Below are positions 7,309 through 15,956 of a DNA stretch of 64,000 nucleotides, one piece after another. Positions within the stretch are counted from its first letter, which is position 1. The number at the start of each line of letters is the position of its first letter. This DNA is from Spirosoma montaniterrae (GTDB taxonomy: Bacteria; Bacteroidota; Bacteroidia; Cytophagales; Spirosomataceae), in NCBI RefSeq assembly GCF_001988955.1, contig NZ_CP014263.1:3814001-3878000 (forward strand), given 5' to 3'. A program made the position numbers and the translations under genes. Under the pieces are notes generated by a model. That model searched no databases and had not been told where the DNA came from. It saw only the letters and a list, made by a program, of their open reading frames with translations.

Positions 7309-7362
7309 CAATATAGGAATTGCACTTTTCGGGGACGAGGGGTATGTGCATTGTCAAACGGC

Positions 7363-7839
7363 ATGTCTCTCGTTTATTTGTTTCACGTAACCGATAGCTG
7401 TATGAGCATTATCGTGTCTATTATGCTGTTTTTTGGCAGCATAAAACCGACGGAGGCCCTTCCGGGCCTCATACAGAAAGGCAAAGCGTCTTTTTATTCC
7501 AAGAAGTTTAATGGCCGAAAAACGGCCTACGGCGAACGAGTTAGCTCTGATGCGCTCGAAGGTGCCCATCGTTCGTTTCCCCACAACACGTTGGTAGAGG
7601 TGACCAACTTAACAAACAATCGCTCTGTAATTGTACGAATCAATGATAGAGGGCCATTTGCCCGAGGCCGCGTGATCGACCTCACCCACGCAGCCGCCCG
7701 TGCTATCGGCATGGTATCGCAGGGTGTTGCCACGGTATCGCTTCGGGTGGTCGGTAAAGGTCGTGCCTTCGTAGCCATGACCCCCTCGCCCTTCGATATA
7801 CCGGCAAACTACCAGCCGCAACTCGAGCCGGTGCTGTAA
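7363..7839 (+). CDS. rlpA: Septal ring lytic transglycosylase RlpA family protein
   Basis: 158 residues from ATG 7363; ATG 7402 is an equally plausible start that gives a cleaner signal peptide (MSIIVSIMLFFGSIKPTEA). The body is the double-psi beta-barrel of RlpA: GKASFYSKKFNGRKTAYGE, HRSFPHNTLVEVTNL, VRINDRGPFARGRVIDLTHA, GVATVSLRVV. RlpA proteins cleave peptidoglycan strands lacking stem peptides at the division septum; the aspartate in NDRGP is the usual catalytic residue and is present. There is no C-terminal SPOR domain, which is common for short Bacteroidota members. Confidence 0.85.
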   Translation: MSLVYLFHVTDSCMSIIVSIMLFFGSIKPTEALPGLIQKGKASFYSKKFNGRKTAYGERVSSDALEGAHRSFPHNTLVEVTNLTNNRSVIVRINDRGPFARGRVIDLTHAAARAIGMVSQGVATVSLRVVGKGRAFVAMTPSPFDIPANYQPQLEPVL

Positions 7840-7890
7840 TACCAACGAATGAACCAATGCCACTTCTTCGAGGAATGGTGTTCGTTGACT

Positions 7891-7957
7891 AAAAAAACCG
7901 AATCGTTCGCCAAACTTCTGTGCAATTCCTGACAGAGCGCGAACGGTTCGGTTTTTG
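7891..7957. terminator. Long hairpin after rlpA
   Basis: aaaaaaaccgaatcgttcgc (7891-7910) pairs with gcgaacggttcggttttt around a loop of about 27 bases; A and T runs on both sides make it a possible bidirectional terminator. It also lies just upstream of the DUF58 gene. Confidence 0.55.
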
Positions 7958-7973
7958 TTTGTATATTCCCCAT

Positions 7974-8885
7974 ATGAAACAACCGCTTAATCTGGGGCAG
8001 GTTCGCTCGTTCGGCAACGTCGAATTTCTGGCTCGTCAGTTGGTCGAAGGGTTTATTACGGGGCTGCACAAGTCGCCCTTCCACGGCTTCTCGGTCGAAT
8101 TTGCCGAACACCGGCTCTACAACACTGGCGAAACTACGCGGCATATCGACTGGAAAGTGTTTGGCAAGACCGAAAAACTGTTTGTCAAACGCTACGAAGA
8201 AGAAACCAACCTGCGCTGCCACCTGCTGGTCGATACGTCGTCGTCGATGTATTATCCCGAGCAGAATTACGGCAAAATTACGTTCAGTGTTATGGCGGCT
8301 GCCTGTTTGGCCTATATGCTGCAACGCCAGAAAGACGCCGTAAGTCTGACGACCTTTGCCGATCAGATTGATTTGCAAACACCCACTAAATCAACGCCCT
8401 CGCACGTACACAAGCTGTTCACGCAGTTAGATCAGTTGATGCAGCAGCCTAAACCGCAACGCCGAACGTCTGCCGCCGACGTGATTCATCAGGTGGCCGA
8501 AAAAATAAATAAGCGGTCGCTGGTCGTGATTTTCAGCGATATGTTCGACAATTCCGAGAAGGCCGACGCGCTATTTTCGGCCCTGCAACACCTGCGGCAC
8601 AATCTGCACGAGGTGCTGCTTTTTCATGTAACGGATAAGCGAACCGAAGAAGATTTCGCCTTTGACGAGCGGCCCTACGAGTTTATCGACCTCGAAACCG
8701 GCGAGAAGGTAAAACTACAGCCCGGTCAGGTACGCGAAACGTATCAACAGGCGGTGAGAAACTATTTTACTGAACTGAAAATGCGCTGCGGTCAATACAA
8801 AATCGACTTCATCGAAGCCGACATCGCGCAGGGTTTCGATCAGATTTTAACGGCGTATTTAGTGAAGCGAACGAAGATGAAATAG
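7974..8885 (+). CDS. DUF58 domain protein (MoxR-associated, vWA-like)
   Basis: 303 residues from ATG 7974; an in-frame GTG at 7920 would add an unlikely extension inside the upstream hairpin. The protein follows the DUF58 pattern: FHGFSVEFAEHRLYNTGE, TRHIDWKVFGKTEKLFVKRY, EEETNLRCHLLVDTSSSMY (a partial MIDAS-like motif), LVVIFSDMFDN, then FIEADIAQGFDQILTAYL. DUF58 proteins usually pair with MoxR AAA+ ATPases and vWA membrane proteins in envelope or protein-maturation roles. No moxR gene is adjacent here, so the partner is elsewhere. Confidence 0.85.
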   Translation: MKQPLNLGQVRSFGNVEFLARQLVEGFITGLHKSPFHGFSVEFAEHRLYNTGETTRHIDWKVFGKTEKLFVKRYEEETNLRCHLLVDTSSSMYYPEQNYGKITFSVMAAACLAYMLQRQKDAVSLTTFADQIDLQTPTKSTPSHVHKLFTQLDQLMQQPKPQRRTSAADVIHQVAEKINKRSLVVIFSDMFDNSEKADALFSALQHLRHNLHEVLLFHVTDKRTEEDFAFDERPYEFIDLETGEKVKLQPGQVRETYQQAVRNYFTELKMRCGQYKIDFIEADIAQGFDQILTAYLVKRTKMK

Positions 8886-8943
8886 AAGGTGATAGAACTG
8901 CGTATTGAACATAACGTTTAATTATATAACAAATCTGCTTTGT

Positions 8944-9519
8944 ATGAACCGGGCTTGCTTATCTCTAATTTTGGCACTTCTGACTCTTTATACGTATGCT
9001 CAGTCGGGGTATCCCCCCCCTTGTGACGAAGTAAGGCAAGTCAAATTAGATACTGACCAAAGGAAGCGGCTCATATTATCTGAATTCATTAGCAGTTGTG
9101 TTCGAAACAAGTACTGGACAAATGATAAAGGAATCATTCTTTTAAGAGAATACCAGAATGAACAAGGTAAATCTTGCTGGTTACTCTTACCCAGTATCGA
9201 TGATAGCTATAAGGATAATCCACCCAACCGCTTTGCTTCATTCGATGGCGACATCATTCTGGTCTTCGATGCGGATTCCAAACAAAACGTCAAACCAACG
9301 GTGGACGATAAAACCGGGTTGAATCAATGCTTAGGGCAAATCATTGGGGATCGGGTTTATAGTCGACCTTCGGTTAAAAGTCGGTGGACGGATATGGTAT
9401 TGCCGTTCACGAATCGCAAGATGAAAGAGGGCACCCATCGACATGAATTAGGGAATGGGGGAAGCCTGATTATCATCTTTAATTCAGATGGCAGCTACAG
9501 TAAGTTACTGCCTGTTTAA
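8944..9519 (+). CDS. Hypothetical secreted protein
   Basis: 191 residues from ATG 8944, chosen because it gives a signal peptide (MNRACLSLILALLTLYTYAQ); an upstream in-frame ATG at 8905 would hide it. I do not recognise the family. The mature part has Lys/Arg-rich and Trp-containing stretches (NKYWTNDKGIILLREY, SCWLLLPSIDDSY) and a beta-rich end (GNGGSLIIIFNSDGSYSKLLPV). Codon three positions after the signal peptide enter a run of eight C (9013-9020), a possible slippage site. The gene is AT-richer than its neighbours and shares no operon with them. Confidence 0.6.
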   Translation: MNRACLSLILALLTLYTYAQSGYPPPCDEVRQVKLDTDQRKRLILSEFISSCVRNKYWTNDKGIILLREYQNEQGKSCWLLLPSIDDSYKDNPPNRFASFDGDIILVFDADSKQNVKPTVDDKTGLNQCLGQIIGDRVYSRPSVKSRWTDMVLPFTNRKMKEGTHRHELGNGGSLIIIFNSDGSYSKLLPV

Positions 9520-9621
9520 GACTATTCTAAGTTAGCTCGTTAACTATATTTTAGTCAGATTGTTGGAAAATTTGACCAACATAAAATGAGTGATAAAGCG
9601 AATCCTATAGATTACAAAACA

Positions 9622-9654
9622 TGCTGGTAGCAGCTCAATAGGCTGCTACCAGCA
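9622..9654. terminator. Bidirectional hairpin between convergent genes
   Basis: tgctggtagcagc (9622-9634) and gctgctaccagca (9642-9654) form a perfect 13-bp stem with loop tcaatag. T-runs on either side are weak. It lies between the secreted protein gene and the convergent thioredoxin-like gene. Confidence 0.7.
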
Positions 9655-9682
9655 CATTGCTTTAACATAGTATAAGCCAAAC

Positions 9683-11158
9683 TTACTTCTTCACAACCGG
9701 CTTCACCGACGCCGTAGCTGTTTTCTTCGTCGCTTCCTGCTGTTGTTTGTGGAAACGGATGAAGTCTTCTAACTGCTCGACCGGCAATTTGCGGGCAATA
9801 ATGGTTTTGTTTTTGTCCAGCACGTAGAGTGTAGGCGTGGTCCAGACGTCGAACTGATGGCGGTAGTCGTTGCGGAACGTGAAGTCATAGGCATTTATGG
9901 CCCGTTGTAGTTTGAACTCCTGAATGAATTTTTTCCACTCTTCAGGGCTTTGCTCAACAGCCACAGCCACCACTTCGGCGTCTTTGCCTTTGTGGGCATC
10001 AACAAACTGCTTCAACTTTGGCGCACTGTCTCGGCAGTGGCCGCACGTAGGCGAATAGAAGTATACAACGGTGTAGTCAGTCTTGATATTCGCCAGTGAA
10101 ACGGCCCGGCGGAGCGTATCGCTCAGGTTCGGTACAGTCAATATTTTTCCGACCAGCGTGGGTTTCAGTGAGTTAACGCGTTCGCCAATTTTTGCGATAG
10201 TCGAGGAGTCTGTTACGGGCATTATCCCGGTTTTGTAGTATTTCTCGAACATGTGTACATATAACCCATCTGTACCCATAATTTTAGGCTGCTCATATTG
10301 ACTGGTGATGTACCAGATAACATACGATTTTACCTCTTTGCTTTTTCCCGCGATTGATTTCCCGGCCAGATAGTCGGCTTCTTTGATAAGCGAGTCGGGT
10401 TGTTGTACCGTTAGTTCTTTCAGGTAGCGATCAAGTTTGCGCTGGAGCAGAGGTGTGCGCACAAACCGCTCGTCGGCAAAGTCGAAGTCGTCCCAGAAGT
10501 GGCTTTTGTAGTAGTTGAATACCCACGTCGAATCTGAACGCCCGTTGGCGAGTTTGGGTGCGGGGGGCACGTCGGGTTCGGCAGAGGCTTTAATCAGTTT
10601 CACCGCAAACGAGCCAGCATTATCTTTCAAGAACTGATTGCGGTAGGTTTGTGCTTTGGTTTGCAGTTCGGCCATCTGCTTATTAAACATGGCCGACGAA
10701 GCAGCGTCGTTGCGCAATCTCCGCTGTGCGCTGATCGCCTGTGCTTCATCATAAAATTTACCAAGCTCCTGCTGATAAGTATAAAACCGCTCGTTCTCGA
10801 TTGAGCCGGTTACTTTCATGTTCTTGATTGCGTTGGCCGTGTCGGTCTCGAAGCTGAACGACTGGTCATCGTCAATCAGAAACTCGATGTATCGTTTATT
10901 GGGTGGTACGGCGATATACAGACCCTGCGGCAGAGTTTTCTTTCCTTCAAAAACCAGATTTCCCGCAGCGTCGATTCGAGCCGTATCTTTCGGAATATAC
11001 TGAGTAGCACCGAAATAGTGCGCCAGCACAATGGTTGTGTCGGTCAATCCGGCAATGCGGCCTGTAATACGAAAACCTTCGGCGGACGGTGTAGTTTGCG
11101 CCCAAAGGGTGGGAGTCAGCAGAAAACCGCACAACGCGGTCAGCAGCAGATGTTTCAT
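9683..11158 (-). CDS. TlpA-like thioredoxin-domain protein with DUF4369-type N-terminus
   Basis: A 491-residue exported protein. A signal peptide (residues 1-20, ending TLWAQ) is followed by a DUF4369-like beta domain (FRITGRIAGLTDTTIVLAHY...), a long helical middle region (DUF5106-like), and a thioredoxin fold at about 335-470. That fold has the active site PTCGHC, VYFYSP before it, and the cis-Pro loop VWTTPTLYVLD. The CxxC pair implies periplasmic thiol-disulfide work, such as reducing cysteines for cytochrome maturation or general redox repair. The last 20 residues are Lys/Thr-rich. A -7 element TACTTTTG (11200-11207) gives a leader of about 35 bases. Confidence 0.85.
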   Translation of the reverse strand: MKHLLLTALCGFLLTPTLWAQTTPSAEGFRITGRIAGLTDTTIVLAHYFGATQYIPKDTARIDAAGNLVFEGKKTLPQGLYIAVPPNKRYIEFLIDDDQSFSFETDTANAIKNMKVTGSIENERFYTYQQELGKFYDEAQAISAQRRLRNDAASSAMFNKQMAELQTKAQTYRNQFLKDNAGSFAVKLIKASAEPDVPPAPKLANGRSDSTWVFNYYKSHFWDDFDFADERFVRTPLLQRKLDRYLKELTVQQPDSLIKEADYLAGKSIAGKSKEVKSYVIWYITSQYEQPKIMGTDGLYVHMFEKYYKTGIMPVTDSSTIAKIGERVNSLKPTLVGKILTVPNLSDTLRRAVSLANIKTDYTVVYFYSPTCGHCRDSAPKLKQFVDAHKGKDAEVVAVAVEQSPEEWKKFIQEFKLQRAINAYDFTFRNDYRHQFDVWTTPTLYVLDKNKTIIARKLPVEQLEDFIRFHKQQQEATKKTATASVKPVVKK

Positions 11159-11199
11159 AGAAGGTGGTCTATGGGTGTAATTTAGCGTCTGAAATGGAG

Positions 11200-11207
11200 C
11201 AAAAGTA
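11200..11207 (-). promoter_or_regulatory. -7 element of the thioredoxin-like gene
   Basis: TACTTTTG on the minus strand, a full match to TAnnTTTG; no clear -33 TTG at the usual distance. Confidence 0.5.
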
Positions 11208-11262
11208 GCAGATTTGTCCGTGTCTGTTTCTTACAAAACGCTTGCCATACCGCGTGTAGTCT

Positions 11263-12048
11263 ATGTTTTATTTCTTTTCCAAAACCATCAGCTACGTGCT
11301 GACGCCCGCCGGTTGGCTCGTAATGGCGTTATGTCTGGCTCTTTTCACGAAAAATCACACCCGCCGACGTCGGTTGATTGGCGCAGCCCTCGGACTTTTC
11401 TGGCTGTTTGGCAACTCGTTTCTGACGAACGAACTTGCCCTTTGGTGGGAATACCCGCCCACCGCCGTCCCCCGCGATTCGGTTAATCGTGTCGCCGTTG
11501 TACTGACCGGCGGTATGACCAACGCCGAAAAAAACACGCCCGACTACCGGTATTTGCTTGACCGCGAAGCCGACCGCGCCGGGCAGGCATTGTATCTTTA
11601 TAAAACCGGAGCTGTGCAGAAAATTCTGATCAGTGGCGGTATGGGCAGTCTGCCTTTTCGGGCTAAAGCCATTAATGATGAGGGTCAGATGACGGCCCGC
11701 TTTTTACGTACAGCGGGCGTTCGGGCCGATGACCTTGTGCTGGAAAGTCAATCGCGTAATACGCACGAAAATGCAGTTTTTTCGGCGCGTATGTTGCGAA
11801 ATCGTTTTCCGGCCAGTCAGTATCGATACGTGCTGGTGACATCGGCCTGGCACATGCGCCGGGCGGTCGCCTGTTTCCGAAAAGAGGGCGTTGCTGTTAC
11901 GCCTTTCCCCGGCGCGTTTCTGAGCGTTCGGCGGTCATTCGCGCCGGGCGAGTGGTTGTTTCCCAACGAGCAGGCATTTACAGATGCCTACTTCCTGATG
12001 CGGGAAATAACTGGTTATATAACGTACTGGATAGCAGGGTATATTTGA
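11263..12048 (+). CDS. YdcF/ElyC-family protein (DUF218)
   Basis: 261 residues. Two N-terminal transmembrane segments (YVLTPAGWLVMALCLALF, LIGAALGLFWLFGN) precede a DUF218 domain: VAVVLTGGM, ADRAGQALYLYKTGAVQKILISGG, VLESQSRNTHENAVFSARML, VTSAWHMRRAVACFRKEG. ElyC/SanA relatives act in the inner membrane on cell-envelope homeostasis, probably peptidoglycan or polysaccharide precursor metabolism. It is divergent from the thioredoxin-like gene and followed 14 bases later by a HExxH protein gene. Confidence 0.85.
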   Translation: MFYFFSKTISYVLTPAGWLVMALCLALFTKNHTRRRRLIGAALGLFWLFGNSFLTNELALWWEYPPTAVPRDSVNRVAVVLTGGMTNAEKNTPDYRYLLDREADRAGQALYLYKTGAVQKILISGGMGSLPFRAKAINDEGQMTARFLRTAGVRADDLVLESQSRNTHENAVFSARMLRNRFPASQYRYVLVTSAWHMRRAVACFRKEGVAVTPFPGAFLSVRRSFAPGEWLFPNEQAFTDAYFLMREITGYITYWIAGYI

Positions 12049-12061
12049 AAAGAAGACTTTT

Positions 12062-12715
12062 ATGAAAGGGCTGTCAAACTTGCTTTGTCTGATGCCAATG
12101 CTACTCAGTATTGGCTCTATCGGCAATAAGGGTGAGCAACTAACGAGTAGCACCAGGCAGCCCATACCCGTGTTCATTGAAAAGAAGAATTTGACTCCCT
12201 GCAACGATTACGTGTGTGAGCGCATTATCAATGCCCGTCTGCGGTCGCTGTTGTTGAGTAAAATTTTCGATTTTCTTGTGTGCGAGGATATTACCGTTGT
12301 ACTATCCGATGAAGCATTTGCTAATGCCCGTGTAGTTGGTGATACGCATTTTCTAAACAACAGAATCTGGGAGATTACACTGAATACAAACGCACTACAG
12401 CAGGCTTCGCAAGAATACATTGCCGCAACAATCATCCACGAACTTTTACACGTCTATCTAATGCAAAGCACAGAGACAGACCACGACATTATGTCGCGCC
12501 AGTACATAAAGCCCATGGCAGTTGCCTTGATGAGCAGCGGCTATGCTATTTCATACGAGCGGGCGCAGGCACTGGCCTGGGGTGGCTTGCAAAACACAAG
12601 AGCATGGCACGAAATGCGACTAATTGATCGTGTGTTACGCACGTACCAGGCGCAGGAAATTTTAAATACAAACTACTTTTACGCAACAGGGAAAATGGGA
12701 GTGCCGTGCCCTTAA
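12062..12715 (+). CDS. Predicted zinc metallopeptidase-like protein (HELLH)
   Basis: A 217-residue protein with a hydrophobic N-terminus that may be a signal peptide (MKGLSNLLCLMPMLLSIGSIG). Residues about 138-142 form HELLH within IAATIIHELLHVYLM, the zincin metal-binding helix; DHDIM a few residues later could supply a third ligand. A SprT-like or other minimal zincin fold is possible, but I cannot assign a family. Cysteines are paired (CNDYVC) as in exported proteins. It lies 14 bases after the YdcF gene, so the two are likely co-transcribed. Base composition is AT-richer than ydcF. Confidence 0.6.
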   Translation: MKGLSNLLCLMPMLLSIGSIGNKGEQLTSSTRQPIPVFIEKKNLTPCNDYVCERIINARLRSLLLSKIFDFLVCEDITVVLSDEAFANARVVGDTHFLNNRIWEITLNTNALQQASQEYIAATIIHELLHVYLMQSTETDHDIMSRQYIKPMAVALMSSGYAISYERAQALAWGGLQNTRAWHEMRLIDRVLRTYQAQEILNTNYFYATGKMGVPCP

Positions 12716-12740
12716 CAATTAGACTGTTTACCGCTTTCTC

Positions 12741-13715
12741 TCAGACGCTCAGAATCTTCACCATTCTCAGCAAATCTTCATTGATAGGCTTCGGCAAACG
12801 AATTGTGTCTTTAAAAGGCGTATAAACCAGTTCGTTATTCACAACGCCAGCCATTACGTTTTTCTCACCCGCCATCAGCCCTTCGAGCGCACCCAGCCCT
12901 AAACGGCTCGCCAGAATGCGGTCGTAGGCGGTTGGAATACCCCCGCGCTGAATGTGGCCCAGCGTTGTTACGCGCATGTCGATGTCAGGATCGACCTGTT
13001 TTCTGATTTTTTCGGCGATTTCGGCGGCATTGCCTTCTTCTTCGCCTTCGGCCACGACAATGATCGATGACGACTTCTGACGGCTCCATCCCGCCTTCAG
13101 CGTCTCGACCACTTCCGAAAGGGGTGTCAGCACTTCGGGCACCATCACTAATTCGGCACCACCCGCAATACCCGACTGAATGGCAATATAGCCCGAATCG
13201 CGGCCCATTACTTCGATGAAGAAAATACGGTCGTGCGAATCCGCCGTATCACGAATTTTATCGACCGCTTCGAGGGCCGTATTCACGGCAGTATCGAAAC
13301 CAATGGTGTAATCAGTACCATACAGGTCGTTATCGATGGTGCCGGGCGCGCCCACGGTTGGAATGCCGTATTCATCGTAGAAAAGGGTTGCGCCGGTGAA
13401 TGTGCCATTTCCGCCGATAGCAATCAGCCCTTCGATGCCAAATTTTTGGAGTTGGTCATAGGCTTTTTTGCGCCCTTCGGGTGTCATAAACTCTTTGGAG
13501 CGAGCCGATTTCAGGATAGTGCCCCCGCGCTGTACAATGTTACTCACCGAGTGCGAAGACATCTGAAATATATCGCCATTTATCATTCCGTTGTACCCCC
13601 GGCGAATGCCAAACACTTCAATGCCATGGTACACGGCACCCCGAACCACCGCCCGAATACAGGCGTTCATGCCCGGCGCGTCGCCACCAGAGGTAAAAAC
13701 AGCAACTCGTTTCAT
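12741..13715 (-). CDS. pfkA: 6-phosphofructokinase, PfkA type
   Basis: 324 residues, colinear with bacterial PfkA. It has TSGGDAPGMNACIRAVVRG (ATP/F6P site), VGAPGTIDND with the catalytic aspartates (128, 130), MGRDSGY and GHIQRGG. It phosphorylates fructose 6-phosphate at the committed step of glycolysis. Unusually, the GGDGS loop reads GGNGT: residue 103, aspartate in the E. coli enzyme and part of the Mg-ATP site, is asparagine (codon AAT). Gly104, which favours ATP over pyrophosphate, is kept. A -7 element TAAATTTG lies at 13779-13786, about 65 bases upstream. Confidence 0.93.
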   Translation of the reverse strand: MKRVAVFTSGGDAPGMNACIRAVVRGAVYHGIEVFGIRRGYNGMINGDIFQMSSHSVSNIVQRGGTILKSARSKEFMTPEGRKKAYDQLQKFGIEGLIAIGGNGTFTGATLFYDEYGIPTVGAPGTIDNDLYGTDYTIGFDTAVNTALEAVDKIRDTADSHDRIFFIEVMGRDSGYIAIQSGIAGGAELVMVPEVLTPLSEVVETLKAGWSRQKSSSIIVVAEGEEEGNAAEIAEKIRKQVDPDIDMRVTTLGHIQRGGIPTAYDRILASRLGLGALEGLMAGEKNVMAGVVNNELVYTPFKDTIRLPKPINEDLLRMVKILSV

Positions 13716-13778
13716 TGGTTAAGTCAATTTTTTACAGGAAAAGGACAAGAAGGTAGGGCTTTCGTACAACAAACCCCG

Positions 13779-13786
13779 CAAATTTA
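13779..13786 (-). promoter_or_regulatory. -7 element of pfkA
   Basis: TAAATTTG on the minus strand, a full TAnnTTTG match. Confidence 0.5.
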
Positions 13787-13846
13787 TCCGCATTTCGTAA
13801 TCTAAAGGTAAGGTAAGCGTAATTATCCCCCGGTTTCACGTAAAAT

Positions 13847-14593
13847 TCACACATCCGGGGTGGAGTGCCGCCACGCCCGCCAAACAATTCGCCCGTGATT
13901 AAGCAGCGTTGGAAGCAGTCCGAAATGTGCCATTAACACCTTAAATCGATCCGTTAATGATCGCCGGTGTTGCTGCACCGACAAACCCCCGACGAGATAT
14001 TTGCACAAAGTGAATGGCAAAAACTCAATCTGCTTTGCCGCTTTCAGGCAGCGAATTTCCCAGTCTAAATCAGCACTTAGATTATGGGTCAGATAATCGG
14101 GGGCAATGCTGCGCCGGGCCACAAACGCCTGATGACAAACTTTCATGCCCATTGCCATATCGTGCCAGGTCAGATTTTTGGGCAGCGAATGAGGAGTTAC
14201 TACGCTACGAAGCCCTACCGCAGAACCGTTCTCCTGCACAAACAGCGCGTCGCTGTAATACACGTCGGCGGCAGTGGCCCGGATGCGGTCGAGCAGATTG
14301 GGCAGGGTTTGTGCATCGTGAAGTTCGTCGCCCGCGTTCATAAACCAAACGTATCGGCCCCGCGCCCGATGCATCCCTTTGTTCATGGCGTCGTATAGCC
14401 CCCGGTCGGGTTCCGACGTCCAGGTCGTAATACTGTGTTCATACAGCCGGATAATAGTAAGTGTATTATCGGTCGATGCTCCATCAATAATCAAATATTC
14501 TACGTCTGCCGATGGGCTGGCAATGACGCTCCGAATGGTTCGCTCCAGAAAACGCTCGGCGTTGTAAGTGATGGTAACAATAGATAGGAGCAT
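13847..14593 (-). CDS. Glycosyltransferase family 2
   Basis: A 248-residue GT-A enzyme: LLSIVTITYNAERFLERTI, VEYLIIDGASTDNT, WTSEPDRGLYDAMNKGMHRA, and VWFMNAGDEL, where the DxD-like sugar-nucleotide site is GD. It probably transfers a sugar from a nucleotide donor to a lipid- or glycan-bound acceptor at the cytoplasmic face. It follows a GT4 and an FkbM methyltransferase gene on the same strand, separated from the GT4 stop by a simple-repeat hairpin. The three form a small surface-glycan unit; acceptor and donor cannot be told from the sequence. Confidence 0.85.
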   Translation of the reverse strand: MLLSIVTITYNAERFLERTIRSVIASPSADVEYLIIDGASTDNTLTIIRLYEHSITTWTSEPDRGLYDAMNKGMHRARGRYVWFMNAGDELHDAQTLPNLLDRIRATAADVYYSDALFVQENGSAVGLRSVVTPHSLPKNLTWHDMAMGMKVCHQAFVARRSIAPDYLTHNLSADLDWEIRCLKAAKQIEFLPFTLCKYLVGGLSVQQHRRSLTDRFKVLMAHFGLLPTLLNHGRIVWRAWRHSTPDV

Positions 14594-14596
14594 GGA

Positions 14597-14677
14597 AATG
14601 AGTGAAAGAGCGAAAGAGCGAAAGAGGGAGAGCCAGCCACTAAACGCTCTTTCATTCTTTCACTCTTTCGCTCATTA
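14597..14677. repeat. Inverted repeat with GAAAGAGC-type periodic arms, copy B
   Basis: The left arm aatgagtgaaagagcgaaag... (from 14598) and the right arm ...ctctttcactctttcgctcatt (to about 14676) are imperfect complements built on an 8-base period. The right arm encodes the last residues and stop (SERVKE) of the upstream GT4 gene. Same family as 5466-5547. Confidence 0.8.
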
Positions 14678-15956
14678 ACGATTTGTACAAATCATAAAGC
14701 TGCGACGCCACAACGTCTTCCGAAAAACGATTCTCTGCGAATTGACGGGCGTTTTGCCGCAACACAGCAGGTTGTTGGTGGTTCAATACAAACGCCAGCC
14801 CATCGGCCAGTTCCTGAGCCGAACCAACGGCGGCAAGATAGCCATTTTGTTGATGGTCAATCATTTCAGGGATGCCGCCTGTGCCGAACGCTACTACTGG
14901 CGTGCCGCAGGCCAGTGCTTCAATGACCGTATTAGGCAGGTTATCTTCCAGCGACGGAACAACCATTGCTTCGGCAGCATTATAGGCCGCCACAACGTCG
15001 TCGGCTGACGTCAGTACACCCAAATGCTGAACAGGGTAGGGCAGTTCGTCCAATAAATAACTACGCCCTTTGCCGAACACTAAAATTTCGGGATCGAGGT
15101 CGGGCTGTTGCTCCCGCAGCCGTGTAAGTGCTTCGGCAAAGTACCGGAATCCCTTGCGCGGGTCGGTCACATTCGCGCTGCCGAACAGCAGCCGGGGGCG
15201 GTTAGTATTGGGCAGGCCCAGCCGTTCGTTGGCACGGGTGCGGTCGATTGGGCGAAACGTTTCCTGATCGATTGCATACGGAATTACGGTAAACGGAAAT
15301 CGACGCAGTAGTTTGCTCCGCATGGCATCGTCGGCCAGCCACCGGCTCGGCGGGGCAAAATGCACGTCGGCATTCTCGAACAGCCGCAGTTTTCGTTCAA
15401 AGATGCGGTAGGCCAAATCGTGTTCGCCGGGGTTTTTCAGATACGGGCATTGGCGGCAATGGTTCAAATAATGGTTGCAGCCCCGCGTGTAATGACATCC
15501 ACCCGTAAAAGCCCATTGGTCGTGCAGCGTCCAGACAACAGGTTTGCCGAGATCGAACAGTGTTTGTAACGTGCTGAGAGAGAGGTAACCGAAATTGATC
15601 CAGTGCAGGTGCAGCACATCGGCTTGCTGGATAGCGGGATGAAAATTCAGGTTGGCCCCGAATGCCGCTGGCGAAAACTGGAACCGCACGGCCCGGTCTC
15701 TCTCGAACGGTAGGAAATAGAGCCGCTCGGCCACAAATCGACCAAATGCCGTTTGCTCGGCCAGAAAATTATTCGCCAGAAACACCACGCCGTCTTCAGG
15801 CTTGTGCGCTTCCTGCCGTGCCGACGTACCTACGAGTAATGTACTGTTGACAGATGCACCCAACTCGCGTAGTTTCAGCATGGCGCGGTGCAGCCGGGTA
15901 GCAGCCACAGCGGCCCCGCCAAACAGGTGATAAGTACTCAGATGAACGACGTTCAC
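14652..15956 (-). CDS. Glycosyltransferase family 4
   Basis: A 434-residue GT-B enzyme. The N-terminal domain begins NVVHLSTYHLFGGAAVAATRLHRAM with the glycine-rich loop; WTLHDQWAFTGGCHYTRGC is typical of a Bacteroidota GT4 subgroup. The C-terminal donor-binding domain has LFGSANVTDPRKGFRYF, ILVFGKG, AMVVPSLEDNLPNTVIEALACGTPVVAF (the EX7E motif region) and GGIPEMI. It probably retains anomeric configuration. The start overlaps the stop of the FkbM gene by 4 bases. The final codons SERVKE-stop fall inside a simple-repeat hairpin, so the C-terminus has been shaped by repeat insertion. Confidence 0.88.
   Translation of the reverse strand: MNVVHLSTYHLFGGAAVAATRLHRAMLKLRELGASVNSTLLVGTSARQEAHKPEDGVVFLANNFLAEQTAFGRFVAERLYFLPFERDRAVRFQFSPAAFGANLNFHPAIQQADVLHLHWINFGYLSLSTLQTLFDLGKPVVWTLHDQWAFTGGCHYTRGCNHYLNHCRQCPYLKNPGEHDLAYRIFERKLRLFENADVHFAPPSRWLADDAMRSKLLRRFPFTVIPYAIDQETFRPIDRTRANERLGLPNTNRPRLLFGSANVTDPRKGFRYFAEALTRLREQQPDLDPEILVFGKGRSYLLDELPYPVQHLGVLTSADDVVAAYNAAEAMVVPSLEDNLPNTVIEALACGTPVVAFGTGGIPEMIDHQQNGYLAAVGSAQELADGLAFVLNHQQPAVLRQNARQFAENRFSEDVVASQLYDLYKSLMSERVKE

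Noticed and set aside
7306..7362. Longer RlpA reading frame from TTG 7306
   Set aside because: The TTG lies in the -7 element TATCTTTG, and the added residues have no signal-peptide character.
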